NCBI GenBank assembly: GCA_038258095.1
Contig: JBBSQE010000002.1
Location: forward strand, 1-45,143
DNA length: 45,143 nucleotides
Origin: JBBSQE01 sp038258095
GTDB lineage: Bacteria > Actinomycetota > Thermoleophilia > Solirubrobacterales > 70-9
Reading direction: 5' to 3'
The first letter of the stretch is position 1; the number at the start of each line of letters is the position of its first letter. The position numbers and the translations under genes were made by a program. A model generated the notes under the pieces. It was not told the DNA's origin, did no database searches, and was given only the letters and a program-made list of their open reading frames with translations. Below, in pieces: positions 28,611 through 36,282 of the stretch.

Positions 28611-28883
28611 CTAACCGCCGGCGACGGCGGGGAGGATCGTGACCTCGTCGCCGTCCTTGACGGCCGTCTCGAGCCCGTCCTGGAAGCGGCTGTCCTCGCC
28701 GGAGACGTAGACGTTGACGAACCGGCGGAGATCGCCGTCCTGGGTGATCCTCTCGCGCAGGCCGTCGTGGAGATCGAAAACAGCGTCCAGAGCACCGCCG
28801 ACCGTAGAGGCCTCGACCTCGACCTCGGACTCTCCGTCCGTGGCAGCCCGGAGTTGCGTGGGGATCTTGACCGTCGCGCTCAT
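28611..28883 (-). CDS. cysO: Ubiquitin-like sulfur carrier protein (CysO/MoaD/ThiS family)
   Basis: 90 residues with a beta-grasp fold and the C-terminal Gly-Gly (LPAVAGG) that is turned into a thiocarboxylate to carry sulfide. The pattern VKIPTQLRAAT, RRFVNVYVSGEDSRF and DGDEVTILPAVAGG is close to mycobacterial CysO, the partner of the PLP enzyme CysM. Here the upstream partner is instead a threonine-synthase-like PLP enzyme (ATGA overlap), under a SAM riboswitch. This suggests the thiocarboxylate is the sulfur donor for that enzyme, giving homocysteine. An activating E1-like enzyme and a Mec-type protease are not in the window. Confidence 0.9.
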   Translation of the reverse strand: MSATVKIPTQLRAATDGESEVEVEASTVGGALDAVFDLHDGLRERITQDGDLRRFVNVYVSGEDSRFQDGLETAVKDGDEVTILPAVAGG

Positions 28884-30118
28884 ACTTTGAGAAGGCTCCC
28901 TTCAATCTCGGTCTCGAAGCTCTCGGGGTTTGGATCGATCTCGTGCATCTGGAAGGTATCGCGAGTCGCATCGAGGGTCTTCAGACCCTCGCCGGTGATC
29001 ACCACGACGACGCGCTCACCGTCGGCGATGTCTCCCCGTTCGGCGAGCTTCTTGAGGACACCCACCGTCACGCCGCCGGCCGTCTCGGTGAAGATCCCGG
29101 TCGTCTCGGCAAGCAGCCTGATCCCCTCGCGGATCTCCGGATCGGTGACCTGGTCGACGCCTCCCCCGGTCCTGCGCGCGAGGTCGAGCACATAGGGCCC
29201 GTCGGCCGGATCGCCGATCGCGAGGCTCTTGGCGATCGTGTCGGGACGCTGCGGCTTGCAGACATCCCAGCCCTGCTCATACGCGTGGGCAACCGGGCCG
29301 CATCCGACGGCCTGGGCGCCGTTGAAGACCGGCTGCGCACCGTCGACGAGCCCGATTTCGCGCCACTCGTCGAAGCCGCGGCCGAGCTTCGTGAAGAGCG
29401 AGCCGGAGGCAACCGGGCAGACGATCCGGTCGGGCAGCGTCCAGCCGAGCTGCTCGACCAGCTCGTAGGCGATCGTCTTCGAGCCCTCGGCGTAGTAGGG
29501 GCGCAGGTTGACGTTGACGAATGCCCACGGGCGCGTCTCGGCGAGCTGCGTACAGAGCCGGTTGACGTCGTCGTAGCTGCCGCGGACGCCGATCAGGTTC
29601 GTTCCGTAGACGCCGGTGGCGAGGAGCTTCTGCTCCTCGAGGTTGGCCGGGACGAACACATAGGACTCGAGGCCGGCGGCAGCGGCGTGGGCCGCGACCG
29701 CATTGGCGAGGTTCCCGGTCGAAGCGCAGGCGACGGTGGTGAACCCGAGCTCCTGCGCCTTGGCGATTGCAACCGCCACGACCCGGTCCTTGAACGAGTG
29801 GGTCGGGTTGGCGGCATCGTTCTTGACCCAGATCTCGGCGTTCGTGCCGAGGCGGTCGGCGAGGCGGTCCGCCTTGACCAGCGGGGTGAGGCCGGGCTCC
29901 AGAGGGTCGGTCGGCTGGCCCTCGAAGGGCAGGAAGTCGGCATAGCGCCAGATTCCCTGGGAACCCGCCTGGATACGCCGTTTGGCGCCCTCGGCGTCGA
30001 GGGCGCCGAAGTCATAGAAGACCTCGAGGGGACCGAAGCACTGGTCACATACGAAGTGCGCCTCGAGCGGGTACTCCGCCGCGCACTCCTTGCATCTGAG
30101 GCTATGGGGGGCTGACAT
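28880..30118 (-). CDS. Threonine synthase-like PLP enzyme, candidate homocysteine synthase
   Basis: 412 residues from ATG at 30118 (AAGGA 7 nt upstream). N-terminal zinc ribbon with C9, C12, C24 and C27, then a fold-type II PLP core with the Schiff-base Lys110 in NPTHSFKDR. Canonical threonine synthases have NPTGSFKDR and STGNTSAS; here His replaces Gly and the phosphate loop reads STGNLANA, so this is a divergent branch. It shares an ATGA overlap with a CysO-type sulfur carrier and is controlled by a SAM-I riboswitch, which fits methionine rather than threonine synthesis. I recall a threonine-synthase-like homocysteine synthase with a ubiquitin-like carrier reported from Streptomyces (MetM/MetO) but cannot verify it. 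Plain ThrC remains the alternative. Confidence 0.85.
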   Translation of the reverse strand: MSAPHSLRCKECAAEYPLEAHFVCDQCFGPLEVFYDFGALDAEGAKRRIQAGSQGIWRYADFLPFEGQPTDPLEPGLTPLVKADRLADRLGTNAEIWVKNDAANPTHSFKDRVVAVAIAKAQELGFTTVACASTGNLANAVAAHAAAAGLESYVFVPANLEEQKLLATGVYGTNLIGVRGSYDDVNRLCTQLAETRPWAFVNVNLRPYYAEGSKTIAYELVEQLGWTLPDRIVCPVASGSLFTKLGRGFDEWREIGLVDGAQPVFNGAQAVGCGPVAHAYEQGWDVCKPQRPDTIAKSLAIGDPADGPYVLDLARRTGGGVDQVTDPEIREGIRLLAETTGIFTETAGGVTVGVLKKLAERGDIADGERVVVVITGEGLKTLDATRDTFQMHEIDPNPESFETEIEGSLLKV

Positions 30119-30145
30119 CCGACTGTCCTTTGCTCGTCTTGAACG

Positions 30146-30177
30146 AAAAAACCTCCACCCTTGTGAGAGGAGGAGGT
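30146..30177 (-). terminator. Expression-platform terminator of the SAM riboswitch
   Basis: The minus strand forms ACCTCC, a 15-nt loop and GGAGGT, followed by a run of six T (shared in part with the stem end). The loop contains CTCTCAC, which is complementary to GTGAGAG in the 3' side of the aptamer, giving an antiterminator when SAM is low. Confidence 0.9.
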
Positions 30178-30187
30178 CCCTGTCGGA

Positions 30188-30313
30188 CATCTCTCTCACA
30201 TCTTCCAGGCGTTTTGCGAACCTCGCCTGCTGGAATTGGCACCTTCCGCGAACCGTCAGGTTCTGAGTGGTTGCCGGGGGTTCTTCGGGCCAGTCCCTCC
30301 CCCCCTCTAGATG
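30188..30313 (-). promoter_or_regulatory. SAM-I (S-box) riboswitch
   Basis: The minus strand carries the S-box core: GGAGGGACTGGCCC, then CCGGCAACC and GGTGCCAATTCC, with P1 closed by CATCT (30309-30313) and AGATG (30188-30192), P3 as GAACC-TGAC-GGTTC, and P4 as CAGGCG/CGCCTG. It is followed by a terminator and then the threonine-synthase-like gene, so high SAM should switch the four-gene transcript off. TATTCT upstream, in the gap to corA, is a weak -10 candidate. Confidence 0.94.
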
Positions 30314-30397
30314 TGGCGGTATGTGCGCGGAAGAATAACAGGGACCGCCGGCGTCGATTTCGAGCCGCGATCGACGGGGCGGTCTAACCTAGGCGAC

Positions 30398-30514
30398 ATG
30401 GATGCGACCGCCCCGGAAGAGAAGATGGAGGTAGGCGATGCCGAACCTCCCCAAACCACGGTTGAGACGCGGGGCGCGACGGTCCAACCTACAGGCGGCC
30501 CCACAGCCCGCTGA
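30398..30514 (+). CDS. Possible leader ORF overlapping the corA start
   Basis: 38 codons beginning MDATAPEEKMEVGDAEPP, acidic and proline-containing, in another frame from corA and running 77 nt past the corA ATG. TAACCT lies 7 nt before its ATG, as in the other apparently leaderless starts here. Short acidic/proline leader peptides regulate Mg2+ transporter genes elsewhere (MgtL type). Homology is not claimed and chance is possible. Confidence 0.3.
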   Translation: MDATAPEEKMEVGDAEPPQTTVETRGATVQPTGGPTAR

Positions 30515-31445
30515 GCCGGCGGGCCCCCGCGTCGAGCAGATCGACGCCGAAGGCCTTCGCTGGGTCAACATCGAGCGCCCGGGCGGCGCCGAACGCGCCT
30601 GGCTCGAGGAGCACTTCGATTTCCACGCACTCGATCTCGAGGACGTTCTGTCGCGCAACCAGCGCCCGAAGATCGACGTCTACGACGAGTACCTGTTCAT
30701 CGTGCTGCACCTGCCGGTGTTCGACCGCGCGGCCGGGCGGCTCGGGACCGGGGAGCTCGACCTCTTCGTCGGCCCCGGCTTCCTGATCACGCTCCCCAAC
30801 CAGCCGCTGCAGCCGGTCGAGTACCTGTTCGAACGCTGCCGCTCCAAGGAGGAGCTGCGGGAGCAGCTCTTCTCGCGCGGCTCCGGATACCTGCTCTACC
30901 GGATCGTCGACGACTCGTTCGACTACTGCTTCCCGATGCTCCGCAAGATCGGCAACAAGCTCGACGCCCTCGAGGATTCCCTGTTCGAGGAGCGCTCCGA
31001 GGACATCGTCCGCGATATCTCCAACGTCAAGCAGGAGATCATCAACTTCCGCAAGGTCATCCGCCCGCAGCGGCCGGTGCTCCGGGACCTCGAGCGCGTC
31101 AAGCAGCGCTACCTGACCGAGGACCTCGACCTCGAGATCTACTTCGACGACATCGTCGACGCCCACGAGCGCATCTGGGACATGCTCGAGAACTACAAGG
31201 AGGTGGTCGAGGCGCTCGACGAGACCAACGAGTCCGTGATCTCCCACCGCGTCAACGACATCCTCCGAGTGCTGACCTCGATCAGCGTCATCGTCCTCCC
31301 GCTGACTCTGCTCGCCAGCATCTGGGGCATGAACGTGGGCGTGCCCGGCGAGGGCAACCTGACGGCATTCTGGATCGTCGTCGGGACGATGGCGGCCCTG
31401 CTCATCGGCATGGTCGCCTACTTCCGCCGGCGCGGCTGGCTCTAG
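30438..31445 (+). CDS. corA: CorA-family Mg2+/divalent cation transporter
   Basis: 335-residue inner-membrane channel. A large N-terminal cytoplasmic funnel domain (to about residue 270) with long helices is followed by two C-terminal transmembrane helices (VIVLPLTLLASIWGMNVGV and AFWIVVGTMAALLIGMVAYF) and the diagnostic GMN motif at the end of the first. It ends in a basic FRRRGWL tail. GGAGGT 6 nt upstream supports the ATG at 30438. Divergent from the SAM-riboswitch operon. Mg2+ is the usual substrate; Co2+ or Ni2+ is possible. Confidence 0.94.
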   Translation: MPNLPKPRLRRGARRSNLQAAPQPAEPAGPRVEQIDAEGLRWVNIERPGGAERAWLEEHFDFHALDLEDVLSRNQRPKIDVYDEYLFIVLHLPVFDRAAGRLGTGELDLFVGPGFLITLPNQPLQPVEYLFERCRSKEELREQLFSRGSGYLLYRIVDDSFDYCFPMLRKIGNKLDALEDSLFEERSEDIVRDISNVKQEIINFRKVIRPQRPVLRDLERVKQRYLTEDLDLEIYFDDIVDAHERIWDMLENYKEVVEALDETNESVISHRVNDILRVLTSISVIVLPLTLLASIWGMNVGVPGEGNLTAFWIVVGTMAALLIGMVAYFRRRGWL

Positions 31446-31507
31446 CCGGACGCGGCTTGGGCCCTGCGGTCCGAGCGGAGCGGGCGCCTGCGGCCCGAGC
31501 GGAGCAT

Positions 31508-31551
31508 CGTTGTGGAGTTTGGGGTGCCGGGGCGCCGCCAGATCCACAACG
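31508..31551. repeat. Inverted repeat in the corA-HIT gap
   Basis: Perfect 9-bp arms CGTTGTGGA and TCCACAACG, 26 nt apart, with a nested GC-rich palindrome (GGTGCCGGGGCGCC). Just before it, two near-identical 19-bp direct copies (CCTGCGGTCCGAGCGGAGC and the same with C for T) occur at about 31460-31503. There is no T run, so it is not a clear terminator. The rest of the 31446-31656 gap shows no gene. Confidence 0.55.
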
Positions 31552-31656
31552 ACCGCGCCGAATCGCTCAGTCCTGCTCGGCCGGGGGGGTCAGACCGGGT
31601 CGGCCGCCGCGAGGCATTGATCCCGGCGGACGGATCGCCTTTCGCGCTCGCCCATC

Positions 31657-31662
31657 TAGCAT
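31657..31662 (+). promoter_or_regulatory. Putative -10 box for the HIT gene
   Basis: TAGCAT overlaps the upstream ATG (31661) and ends 7 nt before an in-frame GTG at 31670, which favours a leaderless start at that GTG. Confidence 0.45.
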
Positions 31663-32158
31663 GCGGACAGTGGCAAACCACCGCATCTGGGCGCCCTGGC
31701 GCCTCGCCTACGTGAAGAACGCATCGAAAGACCAAACGGACGAGTGCGTCTTCTGCGCGAAGCCCGCGGCGGGAGATGACGAGGGCGCCCTGATCGTCCA
31801 CCGCGGCGAGTCGAGCTTCGTGATCCTCAACAAGTTCCCGTATACGAACGGCCACCTGATGGTCGCGCCGTTCGAGCACGTCGGGCGCCTTCAGGACATC
31901 GCCCCGGAGACCGTCGCCGAGATGATGGGCTTCGCCCAGCAGGCGATGGACCGGCTCGAGGCGGTCTACGGCCCACAGGGCTTCAACGTCGGCTTCAACC
32001 AGGGCAAGGCAGCCGGTGCCGGGGTCGAGCACCACATCCACATGCACGTGGTCCCTCGCTGGGGCGGCGACACGAACTTCATGCCCGTGATCGGCGACGT
32101 GCGGGTCATGCCGCAATCACTCGAGGACAGCTACGCCGCCCTGAAGGAGGCCTATTGA
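31661..32158 (+). CDS. HIT-family nucleotide hydrolase/phosphorylase (AP4A phosphorylase-like)
   Basis: 165 residues from ATG (162 from GTG at 31670, MANHRIWAPWRLAYV). The histidine triad is HHIHMHVVPRW near the C-terminus. A zinc-type CVFCAKP pair sits near residue 30, and ILNKFPYTNGHLMVAP is the usual HIT core. The subgroup resembles actinobacterial AP4A phosphorylases. It ends overlapping the phosphomutase start. No Shine-Dalgarno sequence precedes either start, and a -10-like box favours the GTG. Confidence 0.9.
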   Translation: MRTVANHRIWAPWRLAYVKNASKDQTDECVFCAKPAAGDDEGALIVHRGESSFVILNKFPYTNGHLMVAPFEHVGRLQDIAPETVAEMMGFAQQAMDRLEAVYGPQGFNVGFNQGKAAGAGVEHHIHMHVVPRWGGDTNFMPVIGDVRVMPQSLEDSYAALKEAY

Positions 32159-33576
32159 GCTCCGAGGCCAACCCCGCTCCGCCCTCGTCGGACTTCGCCG
32201 GGCGGGGAACGCTGGCCCCCCCGGGGATCTTCAAGGCCTACGACATCCGCGGCGTCCACGGCATCGAGATGGACGAGACGACGGCCTACGCGGTCGGGCG
32301 GGCGTTTGCCCGCGTTCTCGGGCGCCTGCGCGACAAGGAGCCCGCCGACCTGAGCGTCGGCGTCGGCCGCGACATGCGCCTCACGGCGCCTGCGATGTCC
32401 TCGGCGCTGATCCAGGGCCTTGCCGCGGAAGCGGCCCACGTCCTCGACTCCGGCATGGTGTCGACGGAGATGCTCTACCACCTCGTCGGCTCACGTGAGC
32501 TCGACGGCGGCGCGATGGTCACGGCATCCCACAATCCCAAGGCCTACACCGGCGTGAAGCTGGTTCGGGAAGGGGCGCTGGCGCTCTCCGACGACGCCGG
32601 GATCGGCGATGTGCAGCGCGAGATCGAGGCGGGGCTCGGCGACCCTCCAGGCGGCGGGACAGTCGAGGGGGCCGACGTCACGGCCGACTTCCGCCGCCAT
32701 GTCGAGGCGCTGATCGACCCCGACAACATGAAGCCGATGCGGATCGTCGTCGACGGCGGCAACGGCATGGCCGGACCCATGGTCGGCCCCATCCTCAGCG
32801 ACCTCGGCTTCGAGCTCGTGGAGATGTACTTCGAGCCCGACGGCGAGTTCCCCGACCACGAACCGAACCCGCTGCTGGAGGAAAACCGGCGCATGATCAT
32901 CGACCGAGTGCGCGCCGAGGGCGCGGACCTCGGCATCGCCTGGGACGGGGACGCGGACCGCTGCTTCTTCATCGACGACACGGGCAGCTTCTGCGACGGG
33001 GACTTCATCTGCGCACTGCTCGCCAAAGCTGCGCTCGCGAAGGAGCCCGGCGCGACCATCCTTTACGACCCCCGCTCGAGCCGGGCCGTTCCCGACACCG
33101 TCGCCGAGGCGGGCGGGCGCTCGGAGCTCTCCCGGGTCGGACATGCGTTCTTCAAGGCGCGCATGCGCGAGGAAGAGGCGGTCTTCGGCGGGGAGGTGTC
33201 GGGCCATTACTACTTCCAGCACTTCTGGAACGCCGACTCGGGGACCGTCCCGGCTCTGCTCATGCTGGAGCTGCTCTCGCTCGACGGCCGCAAGCTCTCG
33301 GAGCTGATGGCCGACTTCCGTTCGGAGTACTTCATCTCCGGCGAGATCAACTCCGAGGTCGAGGACGCCGACGCGAGGATGGCGGAGCTGCTCGAGGCCC
33401 ACTCCGACGCCGAGGTCACGCGGCTCGACGGGATCTCGATCGACTACCCCGACTGGCACTTCAACGTCCGGCCCTCCAACACCGAGCCGCTGCTTCGCCT
33501 CAACCTCGAGTCGCTCTTGTCACGCGAGGACATGGAGCGCCGCCGCGATGAGATCCTCGCGGTGATTCGCCGATGA
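32155..33576 (+). CDS. manB: Phosphomannomutase/phosphoglucomutase
   Basis: Interconverts hexose 6- and 1-phosphates for nucleotide-sugar synthesis. 473 residues from TTG at 32155, chosen because AAGGAGG precedes it by 4 nt and it overlaps the HIT stop. FKAYDIRGVHG, the phosphoserine loop VTASHNPKAYTGVKL, metal site AWDGDADRCFFID, sugar loop GGEVSGHYYFQH, and phosphate site RPSNTEPLLRLN are all present and in order. Its glucose-1-phosphate or mannose-1-phosphate product could feed the CDP-sugar genes upstream. Confidence 0.93.
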   Translation: MSSEANPAPPSSDFAGRGTLAPPGIFKAYDIRGVHGIEMDETTAYAVGRAFARVLGRLRDKEPADLSVGVGRDMRLTAPAMSSALIQGLAAEAAHVLDSGMVSTEMLYHLVGSRELDGGAMVTASHNPKAYTGVKLVREGALALSDDAGIGDVQREIEAGLGDPPGGGTVEGADVTADFRRHVEALIDPDNMKPMRIVVDGGNGMAGPMVGPILSDLGFELVEMYFEPDGEFPDHEPNPLLEENRRMIIDRVRAEGADLGIAWDGDADRCFFIDDTGSFCDGDFICALLAKAALAKEPGATILYDPRSSRAVPDTVAEAGGRSELSRVGHAFFKARMREEEAVFGGEVSGHYYFQHFWNADSGTVPALLMLELLSLDGRKLSELMADFRSEYFISGEINSEVEDADARMAELLEAHSDAEVTRLDGISIDYPDWHFNVRPSNTEPLLRLNLESLLSREDMERRRDEILAVIRR

Positions 33577-33637
33577 GGGCGCAGCGAGCGCGCGTCCATC
33601 TCTGGCTCTGCGCAAGCGAGCGAAGCGCGAAAGCCTT

Positions 33638-34651
33638 GTGATGACGCAGACCGTCACGACCGAGGACGCGCTCGCGCGCGCACGCGCCGCGGGCATCCAC
33701 CAGCTCCGCATACCGACCCCGTTCGCCGTCGGCCGCGTCAACTGCTATCTGCTCGAGGACGGCCCGCTGACGCTGATTGACACCGGGCCGAACTCGGGCA
33801 AGGCGCTCGACGAGCTCGGATCCCAGCTCGGTGTGCTGGGCTACTCGATCGCCGACATCGAGCTCGTCATCCTCACCCACCAGCACATCGACCACCTGGG
33901 GCTCGTCGAGATCATCGTCGAGCATTCTGGCGCCGAGGTCGCCGCGATCGACGTTGCCGTGAACCGCCTTGCGAACTTCGCCGACGACACCGAGCGGGAC
34001 GACCAGTTCGCCGTGGAGCTGATGCTGCGGAACGGCATCCCCGAGGAAGTCGTGTATGCGCTGCAGTCGGTCTCGCGGAGCTTTCGCGGCTGGGGCGCCA
34101 AGGCGGTCGTCACCCGGCCGCTGCAGGACGGCGAGCGGATGGAGTTCGGAGACCGGACGCTCGAGGTCCTCCACCGGCCGGGGCACAGCCCCTCCGACAC
34201 GATCTTCTGGGACGAGGAGCGACAGATCCTGATCGCCGCCGATCACCTGATCGCCCACATCTCCTCTAACCCGCTGATCTCGCGGGCGCTCGACGGGTCC
34301 GACAAACGCCCTCAGGCCCTGGTCACCTACATCGAGTCGATGCTCGAGACGCGTGAGCTCCCGGCCGAGATCGTTCTCTCGGGCCACGGAGAACCGATCA
34401 CCGACCACGTCGCGCTCATCGACGACCGGATCGCGAAGCATCACCAGCGCAAGGAGAAGATCGCGAAGCTGATCGCCGAACAGCCGCGATCCGGCTACGA
34501 GATCGCCCAGGCGATCTGGGGGAACGTCGCCGTCACCCAGGCTTACCTCACACTGTCGGAGGTGATCGGCCATACGGATCTGCTGGTGAACGAGGGGCGC
34601 GTATCCGAGGTGCTCGATTGCGGTGTCGTGCGCTACGAGGCGGTCGCGTGA
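33638..34651 (+). CDS. MBL-fold metallohydrolase with C-terminal winged helix (LACTB2-like)
   Basis: 337 residues. The metallo-beta-lactamase core has LIDTGPNSG, the metal motif LTHQHIDHLGL, LHRPGHSPSDTIF, LIAADHLI and LSGHGEPITDH. About 80 C-terminal residues (KEKIAKLIAEQPRSGYEIAQ and onward) form a winged-helix-like domain, as in LACTB2/glyoxalase-II-like hydrolases. The substrate is unknown; nucleic acid or thioester are family possibilities. GTG at 33638 and ATG at 33641 are adjacent start options, and no Shine-Dalgarno sequence is seen. GTGA overlap with the lipid kinase. Confidence 0.88.
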   Translation: MMTQTVTTEDALARARAAGIHQLRIPTPFAVGRVNCYLLEDGPLTLIDTGPNSGKALDELGSQLGVLGYSIADIELVILTHQHIDHLGLVEIIVEHSGAEVAAIDVAVNRLANFADDTERDDQFAVELMLRNGIPEEVVYALQSVSRSFRGWGAKAVVTRPLQDGERMEFGDRTLEVLHRPGHSPSDTIFWDEERQILIAADHLIAHISSNPLISRALDGSDKRPQALVTYIESMLETRELPAEIVLSGHGEPITDHVALIDDRIAKHHQRKEKIAKLIAEQPRSGYEIAQAIWGNVAVTQAYLTLSEVIGHTDLLVNEGRVSEVLDCGVVRYEAVA

Positions 34652-35658
34652 GCGCGGCGAGCCAAACAGCCCGGCCCACGCCGGCACCCGGTGTCGTCGA
34701 AACCACACCCCGCCGCTCGAAGAAGAAGCGGATGCTGATCATCGTCAACCCGGTGGCGACGACTGTGTCGAACCGCCTGAAGAACCTCGTCGTCTACGCG
34801 CTGCAGGGGCGCTACGAGGTCGAGGCGGTCGCGACCGAGGCCCAGAACCACGCGACGGAGATCGGGCGCGAGGCGACTGACGGCGGCTACGACCTGGTCG
34901 TTGCGTTCGGCGGCGACGGCACCTTGAACGAGGTGGCGAACGGCCTCGCCGGCACCGATGTCCCCGTGTCGGTCCTGCCGGGCGGGTCGACCAACGTAGT
35001 CGCGAGGACATTCGGCATCCCCAACGACGTCGTCGACGCGACCGAGCACCTACTTTCCGTTGCCGACGACTTCAAGCCCCGCCCGATCGACCTCGGTCTC
35101 GCGGGCGATCGGCGCTTCGTCTTCTCCTGCGGCATCGGCATCGACGCCACCGTGGTCGAGCGCGTCGACTCCAACCCGAAGCTGAAGGCGCGCCTGGGCC
35201 CCTACTACTACTCGTGGTGCGCGGTTTCCGCCCTCTACAAGAGCTACCTGCGCAATCCGGCACGGCTCCGGGTCGAGGTGAACGGCGAGGTCTCCGAGGG
35301 GATCACCGCTCTGGCCCAGAACTCCGATCCGTTCACCTATTTCTCGACACGTCCCGTCCGGGTCTGCGAAAACATCTCGATCGACGACGGCACGCTGTCG
35401 CTCGCGGTTCTCCGCAAGCTCGGCCAGCGCCACACGCCGACGCTCGTCGCGAAGCTGCTCGCCAAGAACGGCGGAGCATCGCGGCACCGCCAGATCGAGC
35501 ACTTCGACGAGGTCACCGAGGCAACCGTCAAGTCCATCTCGACCGACGACTCCGGTGCCCTCCGGCCCCTCCCGATGCAGGTCGACGGCGACTACATCGG
35601 CAAGCACTCAGAGATCACGCTCGGCGTCGAGCCGGGCGCGCTCCACTTCGTTGCCTGA
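34648..35658 (+). CDS. Diacylglycerol kinase-like lipid kinase
   Basis: 336 residues from GTG at 34648 (GTGA overlap with the MBL gene); an earlier ATG at 34618 would sit inside that gene. DAGK catalytic domain: LIIVNPVATTVSNRL, VAFGGDGTLNEVANGL (ATP-binding GGDGT) and VLPGGSTNVVARTFG, then the beta-sandwich C-terminal domain with SCGIGIDATVVERV and MQVDGDYIGKHSEI. YegS/BmrU-type enzymes phosphorylate diacylglycerol or related lipids at the membrane. A basic RRSKKKR stretch lies before the core. Confidence 0.92.
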   Translation: MSAASQTARPTPAPGVVETTPRRSKKKRMLIIVNPVATTVSNRLKNLVVYALQGRYEVEAVATEAQNHATEIGREATDGGYDLVVAFGGDGTLNEVANGLAGTDVPVSVLPGGSTNVVARTFGIPNDVVDATEHLLSVADDFKPRPIDLGLAGDRRFVFSCGIGIDATVVERVDSNPKLKARLGPYYYSWCAVSALYKSYLRNPARLRVEVNGEVSEGITALAQNSDPFTYFSTRPVRVCENISIDDGTLSLAVLRKLGQRHTPTLVAKLLAKNGGASRHRQIEHFDEVTEATVKSISTDDSGALRPLPMQVDGDYIGKHSEITLGVEPGALHFVA

Positions 35659-36076
35659 CTACGACCCCTCCTGCGCCTTCTGCCGGATCGCGGCCGGCGA
35701 GGAGGAGGCGGAGATCGTGCTCGACGAGCCGGGCGCAGTGGCCTTCCTCGACTTCCGCCCGCTGTTCCATGGCCACGCGCTACTGATCCCACGTGATCAT
35801 CGCGAAACCCTGCTGGACCTTTCCGGGCCCGAGGTCGGCCCCTACTTCGAGACGGTCCAGCGCCTCACGGCCGCCATCACACGGGCAATGGACGCCCAGG
35901 GCACCTTCGTGGCGATGAACAACATTGTCAGCCAGCCGGTCCCCCACCTCCACACCCACATCGTCCCCCGCCGCCGCAAGGACGGGCTGCGGGGCTTCTT
36001 CTGGCCGCGGACGAAGTACGAGACCGCCGAAGAGCGGGCCGAAGCGGGGGAGCGGATCCGCGCGGCGCTTCGCTAG
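35651..36076 (+). CDS. HIT-family protein (second copy)
   Basis: 141 residues from TTG at 35651, overlapping the end of the lipid kinase by 8 nt; the longer frame upstream is kinase sequence in another phase. CAFCRIAAGEEEAEIV at the N-terminus, FRPLFHGHALLIPRDH, and the triad HLHTHIVPRRRKDG define a HINT/Ap4A-hydrolase-like HIT protein. It differs from the first HIT protein in the C-terminal region (FFWPRTKYETAEERAEAG). Last gene of the plus-strand run. Confidence 0.92.
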   Translation: MPDYDPSCAFCRIAAGEEEAEIVLDEPGAVAFLDFRPLFHGHALLIPRDHRETLLDLSGPEVGPYFETVQRLTAAITRAMDAQGTFVAMNNIVSQPVPHLHTHIVPRRRKDGLRGFFWPRTKYETAEERAEAGERIRAALR

Positions 36077-36086
36077 CGACAATCGG

Positions 36087-36218
36087 CGAGTTGTCGTCAT
36101 TGTCCCGCGGAGCTGAACGACCGGCCGCGGGAGACGCTCGAATGGATGAAGCCCTCTGAGAAGATGGACGAGCTGTTGCGCTGACCGCCTGAAGCCGCGG
36201 ACCTAAGGCGACAACTCG
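36087..36218 (+). mobile_element. Remnant of an IS30-family-like insertion sequence
   Basis: Frame 36104-36184 encodes a tail reading ELNDRPRETLEWMKPSEKMD and then ELLR and a stop, matching the C-terminus of IS30-type transposases (LNxRPRKTLGWxTPxE). The rest of the transposase is gone. CGAGTTGTCG at 36087-36096 and its reverse complement at 36209-36218 flank it as possible terminal inverted repeats, so this looks like an internally deleted element of about 130 bp. The remainder of the gap to 36282 shows no gene. Confidence 0.6.
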
Positions 36219-36282
36219 AGCCTCCCTGCACGGAGAACGCGCAGGCCGGGGCCCGCGAGCATGGCGACCTCCTCCGGGGTGG

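Noticed and set aside
28607..28795. N-terminal extension of the cytidylyltransferase to an ATG at 28795
   Set aside because: It lies wholly within the sulfur-carrier gene in another frame and is Ser/Arg-rich without resemblance to the family.
30119..30199. Longer start for the threonine-synthase-like gene at 30199
   Set aside because: The extra 27 codons are the riboswitch terminator read as protein. ATG at 30118 has a Shine-Dalgarno sequence and begins the zinc ribbon.
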